Below are positions 1 through 12,720 of a stretch of 64,000 nucleotides of DNA, piece after piece (the stretch's first letter is position 1; each line of letters begins with the position of its first letter). The stretch comes from Harmothoe impar (taxonomy: Eukaryota > Annelida > Polychaeta > Phyllodocida > Polynoidae), in the NCBI GenBank assembly GCA_947462335.1, contig OX381709.1:38148186-38212185 (forward strand), read 5' to 3'. The translations under genes were made by a program, and so were the position numbers. The notes below the pieces were generated by a model. It had not been told where the DNA came from, made no database searches, and saw nothing but the letters and a program-made list of their open reading frames with translations.

Positions 1-1074
1 CACAGAGAAAAAAGTGAGAGTCAGCTGGACTCTCCCCAGGGTCAGGCACTGCTTGACTCAGGTAGGAGAGTCTGCTGGACTTTCACTCCATTAATGGACA
101 GTCAGGCTGAGCCTCCTTTGATGGTCCCATAAAGTTACTCCTATTTGAGAGTAAGCCTGATCCTTGTATGACAGTCAGGGAAGACAGATGTTCATACCAG
201 AGTCAGGCTGACTTTCTAGCCACAGTCAGGCAATGTCTGACTTTGGGATAAGGGTCAGTTAGCCTGAGCCTTCTTTGGTTGCTACCAGGTGGGGACACAA
301 TACAATATTGGGATTTAATGGTAGGGTATAAGACACCATTTTTGTGGATTTTTGGAAATTATATATATTGAGATTCTGGGTATTACCTCTGACATATTTT
401 GGTACATGTATTATGGTGTTGTTACATACCTAAATAGCTGTTGGTCTGTGATTGCACACCCTTTCCTTTTCAGGAAAACATAACAATTTTGTATAGGATT
501 TATTTTCACAGATGTCAGGGAGGTAATATATATATATTTAAAAAGATCATTCCCCAATGCAAATAAGCAACTAGCCTTACTGTACAGAAAAGATTCCAGT
601 CATGCCTGACTTTCATTGAGGCCAAAGTCCAGCATTGCTAGACTCACATCCATATGTGAGTCCAGCTTGGCTTGACTCTCGATAGCCAGAGTGTAGCATC
701 GCTGGACTCTTGCTCTAGGTACAGTCCAGCATTGCCAGACTACCCTTGAGTATGAAAGTCAGGCAGTGCTGAACTTTCATATATGAGAGTCCAGCATTGC
801 CTGACTTTGACTGCAATGAAAGTCCAGCACTGCCTGACTTTCATCACAACGAGAGTCCAGCACTGTCTGACTTTCATCATAATGAGAGTCAGGCAGTGCT
901 GGACTGTGGAAAGGCGAAAGTCGGGCAATGCTGGACTCTCATTCTCATGAAAGTCAGGCAGTGCTGGACTATCTCTACAGTCAAAGTCAGCTAGACTCTC
1001 ACATGAGGGTGGTTTTGGCGACATGGGTCTGACTATGGCATGTGAGTCCAGGTGACTCTCACATTTCCTCTGTG
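1..1074. mobile_element. Foldback (long inverted repeat) element A, possibly cut by the window start
   Basis: The first 32 bases (beginning CACAGAGAAA, then GTGAGAGTCA and CTGGACTC) recur inverted at 1043-1074, so the two ends form terminal inverted repeats. The interior holds many copies of a 20-25-bp motif around CCAGCAYTGCCTGACT in both orientations (about 595-1000), and similar GTCAGGC motifs at 1-260. No transposase ORF is present. The short ORFs here lie in all frames and merely read through the repeats. It is non-autonomous and related to the elements at 1317-1766, 7379-7476 and 40491-40605. Confidence 0.75.
595..1000. repeat. Array of short inverted motifs inside element A
   Basis: Roughly a dozen copies of a motif near CCAGCAYTGCCTGACTTTCA occur, alternating with its reverse complement, so almost any two copies can pair as a stem. 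Spacing is irregular at about 25-40 bp. It resembles the internal arrays of Drosophila-type foldback elements. Confidence 0.7.
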
Positions 1075-1316
1075 TGCCCCAGTGTATCCTCGTGACATTA
1101 AATGACTGGTGCTGTACTGACTGCAATTATACCTCTTATTTGGGTATTCTAATAATCCTTGCATTAGTTGTCAATGGTCCTTTAGCCCTGCCGTTGCAGC
1201 ACCTAATTATGCAACTGGCAGGTGGCATGTACCATGTAGAAATGCGGCCCTTACCAGGTTATTTCCATAGAACAATTGCAAATTTGGAGCACACTGACCC
1301 TTGACACGAGGACTAC

Positions 1317-1766
1317 TACACAGAGGCAAATATCAGAGTCACCCAATGTCGCCAATACTACTCTCATACAAGGGTCAGGCACTGCTGGACTATAACAGAT
1401 GGGTCAAGGGCCATTCTAGTGAGGGTCAGGCTAGGCTGGACATTCAATAACAGGCTGGACCTTGGGAAACTTGCTTGAAAGTCTGGCCATGCTGGATCCT
1501 CATGCCATAGTCTGGCAATGCTGGACTCTTGGGAGAGTCTCTATCACCCTGCAAGAGTCCAGCATTGCCAGACTATGGCATGAGGATCCAGCATGGCCAG
1601 ACTTTCAAGCAAGTTTCCCAAGGTCCAGCCTGTTATTGAATGTCCAGCCTAGCCTGACCCTCACTAGAATGGCCCTTGACCCATCTATTATAGTCCAGCA
1701 GTGCCTGACCCTTGTCTGAGAGTAGTATTGGCGACATTGGGTGACTCTGATATTTGCCTCTGTGTA
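1317..1766. mobile_element. Near-perfect long hairpin element (2 x 214 bp arms, 22-bp loop)
   Basis: Bases 1317-1530 and 1553-1766 are reverse complements of equal length (214 bp). By eye I find only two mismatches (near 1369 and near 1399). The loop is 1531-1552. The ends, CACAGAGGCAAATATCAGAG with ATGTCGCCAA further in, match the family of element A. GGACTACTAC occurs just outside both ends (1310-1319 and 1771-1780), although a few bases separate the right copy from the arm. No coding capacity is credible. A transcript would fold into dsRNA. Confidence 0.85.
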
Positions 1767-2393
1767 CCCGGGACTACTACAAAGCCCCACATGACCTCAG
1801 GAGTCAGGGTTTTTGAGTTTGTTTAGTGTTTATTTCATAAAATGGTTTTCTAAACACAGCACATGTCAATGAGATGGTACAGTTATTACAGTTAGTAAGG
1901 TATGCAGTGAGTAAAACGAAAAACTTAAGTAACGGCAAAGCAAGTAGCGCGTATTCAGGTAACGGCTAGCAAGTAGCGCGTATTCAGGTGTGACTACTGC
2001 GTTGGTAGGGCTATATTAATGCAGAAAAACGAGAAAATTGCCATAACAATGCAATCCATTTAAACTGGAATCGGTTGCAAACCTCTCTGGTGCCTGGCCC
2101 CGTGATAAAGGAGTAAGAGCAGCTTCCAAAAATAGATTAAGGTACTCAAATTAATGGAACCTTGCAAGAGGAGAGGACATGGTCACCGACCTGCCGCCAT
2201 TGGTGTTACATTGTTCCCCCTCCGGTTTGGCCTGTTAGTGTCAGTGAAAAAGGGCAACAACCAAGTTAAAATTAACCGTCTTAATTAACGGGCGGAACTA
2301 GATGGGCATTGACTGATCACAAAAAGAAAGGCCTCAAGAACTGCTCGAGTGGGTTGGAATGGCTCTTACGACTTAAGTGTTTTTAGGGTACTA
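1767..2393. other. No recognised feature
   Basis: Low-complexity-free AT-rich sequence. GTAGCGCGTATTCAGGTAAC is nearly duplicated in tandem around 1944-1990. No gene was seen. Confidence 0.5.
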
Positions 2394-2510
2394 TCCCAGT
2401 GAACAAAAAACGTTTTACAACCTTATATAACCCCTTATCATGGCAAAACGTTTCAGTAACGTTAAAAACGGTAATTTCGACGTACAATGATTATATTTTG
2501 TTCGCTGGGA
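2394..2510. mobile_element. Short MITE with CCCAGYGAACAAAA ends
   Basis: The left end TCCCAGTGAACAAAA is repeated inverted at the right end (TTTTGTTCGCTGGGA). The element is 117 bp, contains AACGTTTT-type inverted motifs and has no coding capacity. This is the typical form of a non-autonomous DNA transposon. Confidence 0.75.
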
Positions 2511-5500
2511 TTGCAGTGGTAACCAGGAAGAGGAGTCTATGGAGGAGGACATGAGGGGAGACATGGGGGGAGAAAATAAAAAGACCGAGAGGAGTTAGGG
2601 TTCAGATGCCGTTGTCAATTTGCCCAATGATTCTGGTCCCTCTGGTATCGTTTTATAGAACTCGATCTGCCTCCTTCTGAAGCTGTCTACCCACTAAATT
2701 TGTGTTATACTGCGTGATGATGTGTGAGGTGTGTACTAACACACGCCACGTGCATCCTCACGCAGGAGGACGCTGATTTTCTGGGTAGCGACCTTATAAG
2801 TAGGATCAGTATGTAAGACTGTAATGTAAGAGCCTAATAAACCCCAGGATCAATCACAGAAGGAGTGAATGCTACAATATCTGAACCAGATATATTGGCG
2901 TATATTGGAGGCCTATCGTGTAGCTCCATCTAAGCCCTACTCTTAGCCTCTGTGCGTAACCGGCTAGCTTAGAAAAATGTGCAGTTAGCTTTCTATTTGG
3001 ATTCCGAAAATGCGACCTCGTTTTCTTTTATCATGAAATTCAACTAGCTATAATTTCAAGTAGCTATTATTTTCAAATAGTTTTCTTATGATTTCACCAC
3101 ATTCACATCGTATTCATTTATAACCGGCCGTAAGATTTATTCACATAACCCTTAAAGACTTAGGCTTTCGGTAAATTGTCTGCTCATGCACTCAAAAAGT
3201 AAACTCGTCTGCAGACTCTTCTAAGTGACAAGAGAGTGGGTCCTCTAGCTGTAGTTGTCAGATAGAAGATACACTTGGTATGTGCCAGCCCAAAACCTGA
3301 CTCATGCCAGCCCTAGACTCGTCAACCGGGGTCTGATTCAGGATTGTCCCTGTAGGTGGCATCAGTATAACATGCATCCTGTATAAAGTTGGGGAATGAA
3401 TTGCATAATTTCTATGTTGATTTTAATCATATTTATGAGAATACACATTCATGTTATGGAAAATCCTGAGATTTATCTATTGGGGATGCTAGAAAAGGTA
3501 AAGGAATCAATGTTTTGATATAATTGAGACAAAACAAATATGTGTAGGGCACATACACCTCTTTTGTGGTTATTTCTATGGTACAATAGCTGCAAGGAAA
3601 CTCCCATTGGTATGACATCCACATATGTGTTAGCAGTCTGTATAACTAAAGGGTAGAAATACTCTCAATATAGACTTGGGGATATGGCAGGAATTCCCCT
3701 CACCTACATACCTCTATGTTTGTATGAATTAGCTATCATAAACCTCAAAAATATACAGACATGAACAACAATTATGCCTAGGCAGAACCCAGTTAGCTCC
3801 ACCTGCAGTGAAGTAGAGGTTATATTGCACAGGTTAACCCTCTAAGGGGTGCATAGTGCTTTAAGGTGCCATGCTCTATGTGATCATAATACATGAATTC
3901 AGCCTTGGCAAGTATACTCGCCCAACTGTTGATTCATTTCCAAAGGTGCATGAATGCAGGCTTGGCGAATAGACTCACCAGGGCTACAATCATGCATCAT
4001 GCTGACAAAGGGATTCAAGCACATTTAAAGCAGTTTGCAGCCAATAAAGGGTTAACTATTCTGGGTTGTGAATTTGACGACCTTAGACTTGTCACTTGGA
4101 GTGGGCCACTGCCTGGGCTAACATTGTCAGTTAGATGACCCTAGTCTTGTCTTGTGGGATGGTAACCGGACAGTTCATCAAATAGACAACCTTTAACCTT
4201 ATTTTATGACCGTCACTTTAAAGACCCTAAACTCTTCTTATAAGACGACCTTTTGACAAGTTTGGATCCCTTCATTTTATCAGTGTGTATCAGAACTCTA
4301 CTTTTTAGATACAGAACAAACAAACACAGTGACGAAATAGTCAATCCTCCTTTTCCCATTGACTGTAGCATCAATATTGTTCTGTGGATGCCAGTGATTG
4401 ATAGTCACAAAACCCATGCAAGCTTGTGAGTTGTACTAATTGCACTGAATAGTTGTCGGAAGAGCAGCGACTGAAGAAAAATCTATAGACAATAAGAAAT
4501 GGAAGCATACGAAGGATGAAGTTCCTAGCTGGGTGGTTAGTAAAATAAGGACAGTATTATCTACATATTATGTACTTCCCTATTATTGTGTTCTGTTTCG
4601 AAAAAGGGAAACTGTCTACTGTTAACACTATCTGTAATAATTACAGATAATAATGTTTAATGGATGCCTCTGATTATACTGTTTATTAGAACTCTAGATA
4701 AATCTGCCGGCATTTCCCTCATATCCTTAGATGAATGTCCTCTTGACTCAAGTAAATGGTCGTCTGAAGTTGACATCGGTGAGAGCTTTAACGATGCAAT
4801 ATGGTGAACGATCCCTATCACCCCTGCCCCCTCCCCACCGGCCCCGGTATAACAGCAGATACATTAGTAGAACACACAGGCTGCCATTAGCCTCTGAAGG
4901 CAACCGGAAGTCGACCTGGCGTTCATTAGGCGCCTGTAGAACAGGACCAGTTGTCTGCGCATGTGCGGCCATTTACCTATTGTTCCCACAAGCCATTACC
5001 CGCCGCCGGCCGCTCACCTGGTGTCAGTTCAAGGAGTTGATATGGGGTTATGTTAATGGAGGAGGCACCGTTTCTGTATGGGGAAAGTTGGGCCGCAGTG
5101 CATGTAGAGGGATAGCCATTGGGACTGTTGTTTTGTAAGAGTACGGATATTGTTTTGTGAATTGTGGCCTGATCCTTATATAGGGCCTATGTCAAAATGG
5201 TGAAATGATTAGTTTCAGGCCCTGAATAATATTGTGTTTTAGAAGCAATGACAATATTATTTGTACTCTTCTCGGAAGTTTATATGACCTAAAAGAAGCA
5301 TCAAAACTATATCATATTGCCCTAGCTATGACATAGTCCTTATGGAAATGCACTTGACTCTCGGTGGCTCAGATCTATCCTTGTTGCGATTAGGAAATGA
5401 TGCTAACATGAATACGGGTAGGTCTGATTAAAATCATATTGCAGTATAATACGAAGTTCTCTTTGACTGGGAAATGAATATAGCTAATACAACCAAAATG

Positions 5501-7378
5501 AACTTTAAATGTTAAAGCACATTATTCTCGTCACGAGAATCTTCTCCCTATTGGCTTTCAAGGGTAGATGACCCAACCGTAGAATGACATGACTGTGGAG
5601 CAGTAATGAGGGTGTATCTCATTAGTAAGGTCTGATCAAACAGCCTATAGCCTGACAGGAATAAGGAGCATCTCTACATCATAACCTAAATACATCCCAT
5701 CTATTAGATCGGGCAGCCAATTGCGTCACCGAGAGAAAGGAGGAATATGCAGTCCTTTAAAAAGGACACCCATTACCAACCAATATGCATATAATGAGTT
5801 TGGCCAAAGGGGAAATAACTTTGATTATCAGGCAGGAAAGAATGCTTTGAGCCACGTCAAAATGAAGTAGCACATCGCAATTTGCATAGGTGGTTCTATT
5901 ATTTATTCGATCGACTATGTATTTCTGACAGTGACATCTACAATGCAATGTGATTAATGTGTAATATAAAATATGCTATTTCTCAAATCAAATTAATGTC
6001 ACTTGAATCATATTATCCGTAGCTTTACATAATATGGTTTAGATCCGATTTCGGGCAGAAATAACTATGCTGAAACACCTAACCCAGCAGGGATAAAAGT
6101 AGCCTTGCTTAACGTTTACATTTCACATAGCAATTCAGAAACTAACCATGTATTTGGTGAAGTTTGGTTTGGGCCCTTTTAATCTATTGTCTTTATATTA
6201 TATCTATAATTTCGGACGACTGTTTCTACAAGCCGATATATGATCTATCTTTCTTCTTTTCTTTTTTAAAGGTTTTTATTGGGTCTAATAATACATTCAA
6301 AATACGTAGTAGATATGACATGTATTAATAACCAGCATATTGGCGCATTGCCCTCCCTCCGCTGGCACCCCTGATGAGAACATTATGTATTTTAGAGTAG
6401 TTTCCAGTTTCATGTTATTGTATTGTTATTGGAAACGAGTGCTTCTCTGGTTACAATGGCTCATCTGGCGATTCTGTAAAAGTTAAACGGCCAACTTCTA
6501 CCTGAGCAATTACTGAGCACGTCCTAAACATACCCTGGGCATCGCCGGGCATCGCCACCATACTATCCACATGCCTAATTAACAGAGTGTGTCTGCTGAT
6601 GGATATGTGTTACCAGGTATAAGGCGGTGGCCTTTTAGCGCTGTCATGGGATTTCTGTTCTTCTTTGGCCTTGTCAGGGTGTGAGAACGCTCGCTCTTTT
6701 ATTCCTTTTACACACATCGACATTAGAATAACAACCTCTTATGTGTGTCTATATCCTCTTACGGTTTTTAATGTTGGACAAGCTATTAAATTTTGTCGCT
6801 AGGGTGGCACTATATCTATCAACATCTTAGGATAAAGCACACTACCCCACAAGAAACACCACACACACCTCAACCTTCTCTATCTCATCAATGAATAAGG
6901 TCCTAATGAGGGGACCCACCTCAACCATCATTTACACACTCAGAAAAAGGAGTGGATGGATGGGACATGAGTGCCCCTCTATTGTTGGGGAGACAGGTCT
7001 CTGCCAGGGTTCTAAATGATAAATTATAACCTCAATAGTGCTCTGTGTGATCCTCTGAAATGTGTGGTAAACAGACATATATATTAGTGCAGCCATTTAG
7101 TCCCTACTCAGGATGATGCATGCTGTTTAGATATGGAATAATTCATCTGCAGCATCTATAGGTACCGGTTATTTTGACCGACCTAGGCATTCAGCCGTCT
7201 TGTGACAAATAAGACCGATGGTCAATCTGGAAATTGACATAAGGGAAATGTTGTGTAAAATAGATACAACCAATATCCATCAAACATTCACCTGTTATAT
7301 AGTATGTAACTGGGAAATACTTATCCAAAATGTTTTCGTTTTTTCATTGGAATTGTCAGAAGGTAGATACTTGCTACG
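2511..7378. other. About 4.9 kb without a recognised gene
   Basis: AT-rich with only short ORFs. A locally GC-rich patch at 4800-5050 contains CTGCGCATGTGCGG (resembling an NRF1 site) and an open frame of 135 codons (4731-5138) with no recognisable domain. I do not call it a gene, but the patch could be a promoter or a conserved non-coding element. Confidence 0.4.
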
Positions 7379-7476
7379 CACAGAGAAATTATGAATGTCA
7401 TTGACGCCAAAACGAGCACCTTCTGAAAGGTAGGTAGTGCCTGTTTTGGCGACAATGACTCACTGTTTTCTCTGTG
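7379..7476. mobile_element. Small MITE of the CACAGAG/GTCGCCAA family
   Basis: CACAGAGAAA at 7379-7388 pairs with TTTCTCTGTG at 7467-7476. Further in, TGACGCCAAAACGAGCAC pairs with GTGCCTGTTTTGGCGACA. Total length is 98 bp. Ends and inner motif match elements at 1-1074, 1317-1766 and 40491-40605. Confidence 0.75.
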
Positions 7477-8767
7477 TAAGTACAACTTGAGGCATACTAT
7501 GGTATTACCTCTCCATTCGAAAAGGTTATTGGCTATATTAGGAAAATCCCACAGGTATTGATCAGGCTTATTAGAATGAAATTCAGTGAACAGGTCGATG
7601 ATCAATAGTGAAATTGAACGCCCTTAGCTTGGGAAGGTCATGTCTACCAATTTTATTGACACCAATAGTGTACAGACACTCATCCTACTCCGAACAGCAC
7701 AGAAAAGGATCTCTCATGTTTACGTTCTCTTCAAGAATTGGGCTCTCTCACCCATGAGCTGTAACAAACCAAGCTGTCAAAGTGTCATGTCCTGTAGAAA
7801 GGCCTGTAGATATTCGTATCAAATATGAAATCCCAGGTAGGATTACTACTGACACGAAATGTGACAGTCTGACATCTTCGCACTTGTATTTTCCCCACAA
7901 GCATTTAGGCAGAAAGTTCACATCCACAAGACTTACATTGAAATGTAGCGGATACTGCATGACAGGTATGGTTTCTCAGTAGCAATCACTCAATGAGAAC
8001 AGCGTATAGTATGATAACGTTATACCTCCAATACCTGGGCTGATATTAATTTTGGCAAACGTCGACCGTCCTGATAAGAAGATTAGGGACCTTTAGCAAC
8101 CACGCAGTAACTCATAAAACGTAGATGTAACGTAGGTTTTTACCATTGCCACCAATGCACGTACAAGGACCTACCAAATTTACGTTTTTGTAAGGTTATT
8201 TCGCCTCCTAAATGTTACTTTAATAGGAAACCCTGTAGAGGGTGCCAGAGTGTGGCATTAACACCTGTTTTACACCCCACACATTGAAGAAATCTTACTT
8301 TCACCCACAACCCACCCAGTGTGCGGATAAGAGCTCGTATTCATAAGCTGAGGGCGTGTGAATAACGGGCGCTATACCCACGCCCCATGACTGTGTGCGG
8401 ATAGGATCGACCTATTTTAGTATCAGATTTGAATTTATCTAAATGAGACAAGCAATCTGGCAATGTGTTGCCGCTAATTGGTACCTCATGAGCAGCTTAT
8501 CATTTGCTAACCATGTTTAATATAGTACGTGGCATGCACATCAGATTCATCGGCGAAGGTTGATATTGGTTTTCCCCCAAACATTGCTGCGACCTTCAAA
8601 ATCAAATCCTGATTATATGAAAGTGATATTTATTTTTTGGGTGATCACAGCGCTGAAAAAGCTGCATTTAGCATAACCCCCACTATTAATGACCTGAATA
8701 TAGTTCCTGCAATCCAAGACCATTAGTCTCCGGTGGGAATCAATTTCCTTTCTAAGGTTTGGTACTA
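7477..8767. other. No recognised gene
   Basis: AT-rich non-coding sequence. A duplicated GTGTGCGGATA occurs at about 8317 and 8393. Overlapping ORFs of 60-70 codons on both strands (7640-7982) show no domain. Confidence 0.4.
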
Positions 8768-9118
8768 CACTCTAAAAAAGGTGTTTGACTTTAAACACCA
8801 TATTTCCTAAACGCTGTTTAAATCCTAAACACAGGCAGGATCTAAACACTTGATGTTTAAACACCTACACACTTAATCAAGTGTTTAGCATTTAAATACT
8901 TTTCAGTTAAACACATAAACACTAAGTGTTTAAGTGTTAAGCTTTTAAACACTTGTAAATTAAACACCTAAACACCTGGTGTTTAAGTGTTAAGCATTTA
9001 AACATGACAATGTTTTAACTTGAACATGTTTAATTTTAAACACAACTTATCTAAACATGTTTAAAATTAAACATGTCTAACCAAAAAAAGTGTTTGAAGA
9101 CTTGGGACAAAAAAGTGT
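8768..9118. repeat. Array of GTGTTTAA / TTAAACAC palindromic motifs
   Basis: Over 350 bp, GTGTTTAA or its complement TTAAACAC occurs more than twenty times, in both orientations, with many local palindromes such as TGTTTAAACA and AAGTGTTTAAGTGTTAAGC. There is no fixed period, so it is neither a simple satellite nor a microsatellite. It has no coding capacity. Confidence 0.8.
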
Positions 9119-10564
9119 TTAACAAAGTTATTGGCTCAAAGTACATAATACAGATTAAGTCTTTCAACAATAGCCAAAGCAACAGTGAGGTACACCACAT
9201 ACGAAATTTATTATTGATAATACCATCATCCAATCTCACATAGAAATACATAACACATTAAATCAAAAACTGTCGGACCCTTCTTCATTAAGGGCAGAAT
9301 ATTTCGCCTCGATCATATAGAAAATGTCTGTAGTTCTTTGACAATATCATCCTTCGTACTTTCTAATACAAAATCTCCATAGTCACATAGTGGCAATATC
9401 ATCTGCTCGTAAATAAGCAGCGTCAAATCCTTCCCTGCATGTTTCCTTAGATTCCTCAGGTTTTGTAGTCTGTACCTGTATGCATCTAGGGTAAAGGCAC
9501 CCTGACTTGGACAGATACATTTGAGTCGGACACCACTGGTTTTGAATTACATAGTTGATATACACATGTAACTGTAGTCAATTATAAACACTAATATAGT
9601 GTGCTGAATACTTAGGTCAGTTAGAAAGCCGTAGCTACATGCAAACATAACTGCGTGTTGAATGAACAGTTCATCTGATTGGGGACCATTATTATATGAT
9701 ACTGGGGGTCTATAAATAGAAAAAGAAAACAGTTTCAAAAACATAATAGGCCTATGATATTTTTCGCCCAAGAATATTGTATTTACTGTCAAGCATACCT
9801 ATCAGGCCAATGAAATGACAAGTGTTCAACTCATTTCTGGCATGAAGTGTCTGACTTTAGGTGTAGTTTAATCTTTTTGAAATCAAGATCAAGGTGTTTA
9901 TTTCAACAGGCAAAATTGATTGCCTCTTCATTGTCAAGGAGCGTCCGAAAGGGGTGCCTTTACCCTACATGAACCCTTATTGATTCAAAATGCCCTACAG
10001 TGCAATGATGGCACTGCAGTGTCACCAACTATCCTGATTATGGACTGTGCTTCCATCTTCTTACAGAGATACTGAGATGCTATCAAATGTTTTACTGATT
10101 TCCTGTGGCTTGCAAGCTCTATGTTTGTTCCAACAGAAATATACAGAAGGAGAAGATGGACTGCTATCTTAAGGTGTCCAGCCTTTGTGTAAAATCAGTT
10201 TTCGTTTGTATATAAGCGACATGGAATACGTTTCACATTATATTGTTTAAAATTGGGCATCCAAAGCTGTATGATAATTATATTCAATTGTGTTTTGTAC
10301 TGTGTAGTGCGTTTATTTATTCATTCTGAAACACTCTTGAATGTGTTCCTTTATGTTTGTCATTATATCCGAATTTGCATAGGCCCTCCAACCCAGTGAG
10401 TGGGGGGCATGAGTAGGTAAATGAGGAGACAAATGAACCCATAAGACCTGGCATCATTCCGCAAGAAACACCGTCTTATTTGCGTTTACAATTATGCTTG
10501 AATCCTTTGATTATAATTAGTCGATTCCCAAAGCTACAATGCTCGATTTCTGTGGCATGCCTGG
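9119..10564. other. No recognised gene
   Basis: AT-rich. Minus-strand ORFs of 60-81 codons at 9051-9792 have no recognisable domain. Confidence 0.4.
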
Positions 10565-10792
10565 AAGATCTTGCATCGAATAATGTTGGTCATTGGAACT
10601 GACGCAGCAGGCACCTAAGACATTGCATTGGTCCCAGTAGGGCTATCACCAAGGAAACATCATGGAATAAGGTTGACAGCTCAGCAGTCGGATGGTCATT
10701 ACATGTGAGTCGGGTATTTTCTATTTAAGGCACTCATATATGCAATGGCACTATAGTGACCGATATATTGGGAAACAATAGGACAATCAACA
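10565..10792. repeat. Local duplicate, copy 1
   Basis: Aligns by eye with 11545-11752. Shared stretches include GATGGTCATT-CATGT, ATGCAATGGCAC-ATAGTGA and ATATTGGGAAACAAT, in the same order and strand. It is non-coding, and the divergence implies an old duplication or two copies of one dispersed repeat. Confidence 0.7.
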
Positions 10793-11544
10793 TCCACAAA
10801 ATGAGATAAAGAAACCTACCGATAAATAACAAAAGATCCTTACAGATACTGTAGTTACTTCATGACAGATATACACTTCTTATGTTTCTGTTACTCGATG
10901 TTCCAACATAGTTAAACAATGAGATAACGTGTTTACTAAGAGAAAATGAAGGCCCTATTAACTGGTTCCTGGCTCCATTATCCAGGCTCTTATATGGTTA
11001 TTAACAAAAGAAAGCTACTAGGCCCTGGCGTAAGGCTTGCTATAAACATGTTCTAGATCACATCAATTGTCCCCACGGTGGTTGCTGTTGGCCTCCCTCT
11101 TCAAAGCATTGTTTGAACCTAACGGGTAACGACATGATTATATGGAATTTACATTCATGTTTCTTTACTAAATTCATGGTCAGGTAGTAATCTATAATTC
11201 CACAAGTAATACCCTGAGGAATTCAAAAGCAGACCTCATGGCCTAGCCACCACTATTGTACATGAAAGGCACTTTGCATAATTGCACCTACATAAACTAT
11301 TATTGACTCACAATATATTTCCTGTGGGGCCATACGGAAATGCAGTTCCAACACCATGGAAATCTGTGAATTCGCCTGGTGAGGATCTCCAAATGTGTGC
11401 GACCACTTCATTAGGTAGACCTATTATGATTATAAATCCATAAATCAAGCCTTATTGATGCTAAGACCTTATGACATCAATGTTTTCAATGATACTTTTA
11501 TGCTCCAAACATATTGGACGAAAAACACCTGGTCTCTATAATAT

Positions 11545-11752
11545 GGCTAAAAGACTTTGATGCGAATAATAATTGTTATTGAAACTGACTCTGCAACCCA
11601 TTAGAACATTCCGAGGGCAACCATTAAGTGACAAAGCTGGCAGCAGCAGGAAGATGGTCATTTCATGTAAGCCAGCTTGTGTGGTGAAGGCTCCCAGACA
11701 TGCAATGGCACCATAGTGAGCAATATTGGGAAACAATGGAGCAATCAATAGC
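11545..11752. repeat. Local duplicate, copy 2
   Basis: Direct-orientation partner of 10565-10792, about 0.97 kb downstream. Similarity is strongest over its last 100 bp (ATGCAATGGCACCATAGTGA, then ATATTGGGAAACAATGG). Confidence 0.7.
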
Positions 11753-12720
11753 TGTAATTGGGGTAGAGCAAAGTTACAAACGAGTATAGTTTCTGTTGGG
11801 GACGAATCTAGATCTACAGGGCTTTTTTTGTGTTCTCTGTCGGTAGTGAAGGATTATTTCCAGGATGGATTTCACGTGCCTTTTTCTCATCTATGATATG
11901 ATACATCAGGTAGGTATAACCACGAGATTGAATTATAAACGTGACCCACCTTAATCAAGTCCTATTAACTGAGACATCGCCCACAGAAATAGACTTCATA
12001 AAGCATCTTTGTTTTTATGACAACTAATCTTTACCCAAATGAAATATCAGCTAATTTGATCGCTGCCCCGAATTAATTGAGCTCTAAAAGCGTCATACAA
12101 TATGTATACCTGTATACAGAGGAATACTATACGCTGAAGTACAATCACAATCACCAAGGGAATAAGTATTGGGCGTTTTGGAAATGAAGTATGGAAAAAA
12201 TAAAAAGGAGAAGCTGTATGCATTCTTCATGGAGCACTAGTAATTTGTAATTAAGATCATCCCACTGATTACTACTGATCCCTATTGTTTCCTCGTCCAT
12301 CTCTTGTTGAACATCTTTTAGAGAACCCACTCACTGCATGGGAAATAGGAGGTGTCTTCCTGTAACAAGAGATTCTTGAATTAGGCCCCGGGCAGATGAT
12401 TAAATCAGAGTCTGGTGTCAATGGGTTTCGCGTATTTCTTCATATCCCCGGGTAGTTCCTGGCTTGGTAGATTCACATCCACCTTGTAAATGGCTTATGA
12501 GGATATTTATCATGTGCATGACCAGGTATGTTGGTAGTTTACTGTATTATGGTATGTGATTTTGCTTTGACAGAGACGAATAAAGGGAGAGCGAACATGT
12601 GTGCAGGCAAGCAGAAAGAATACTCTGTTCGGGATTAATATCATTCTAGCTACATGGGGCGCTACCATGGCCTAAAATGGGAGAAACAAATTACAGAAGT
12701 ATAATACAAAAGACCACTGA
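11753..12720. other. No recognised gene
   Basis: AT-rich sequence with no ORF of note, repeat or RNA motif that I can identify. Confidence 0.4.

Noticed and set aside
740..1126. 128-codon minus-strand ORF with repeated SPALPDF-type motifs
   Set aside because: The repeats are the short inverted motifs of a foldback element, and an overlapping plus-strand ORF shows the same pattern.
4731..5138. 135-codon plus-strand ORF
   Set aside because: No domain, an overlapping minus-strand ORF and only locally raised GC. Better explained as a GC-rich non-coding patch.
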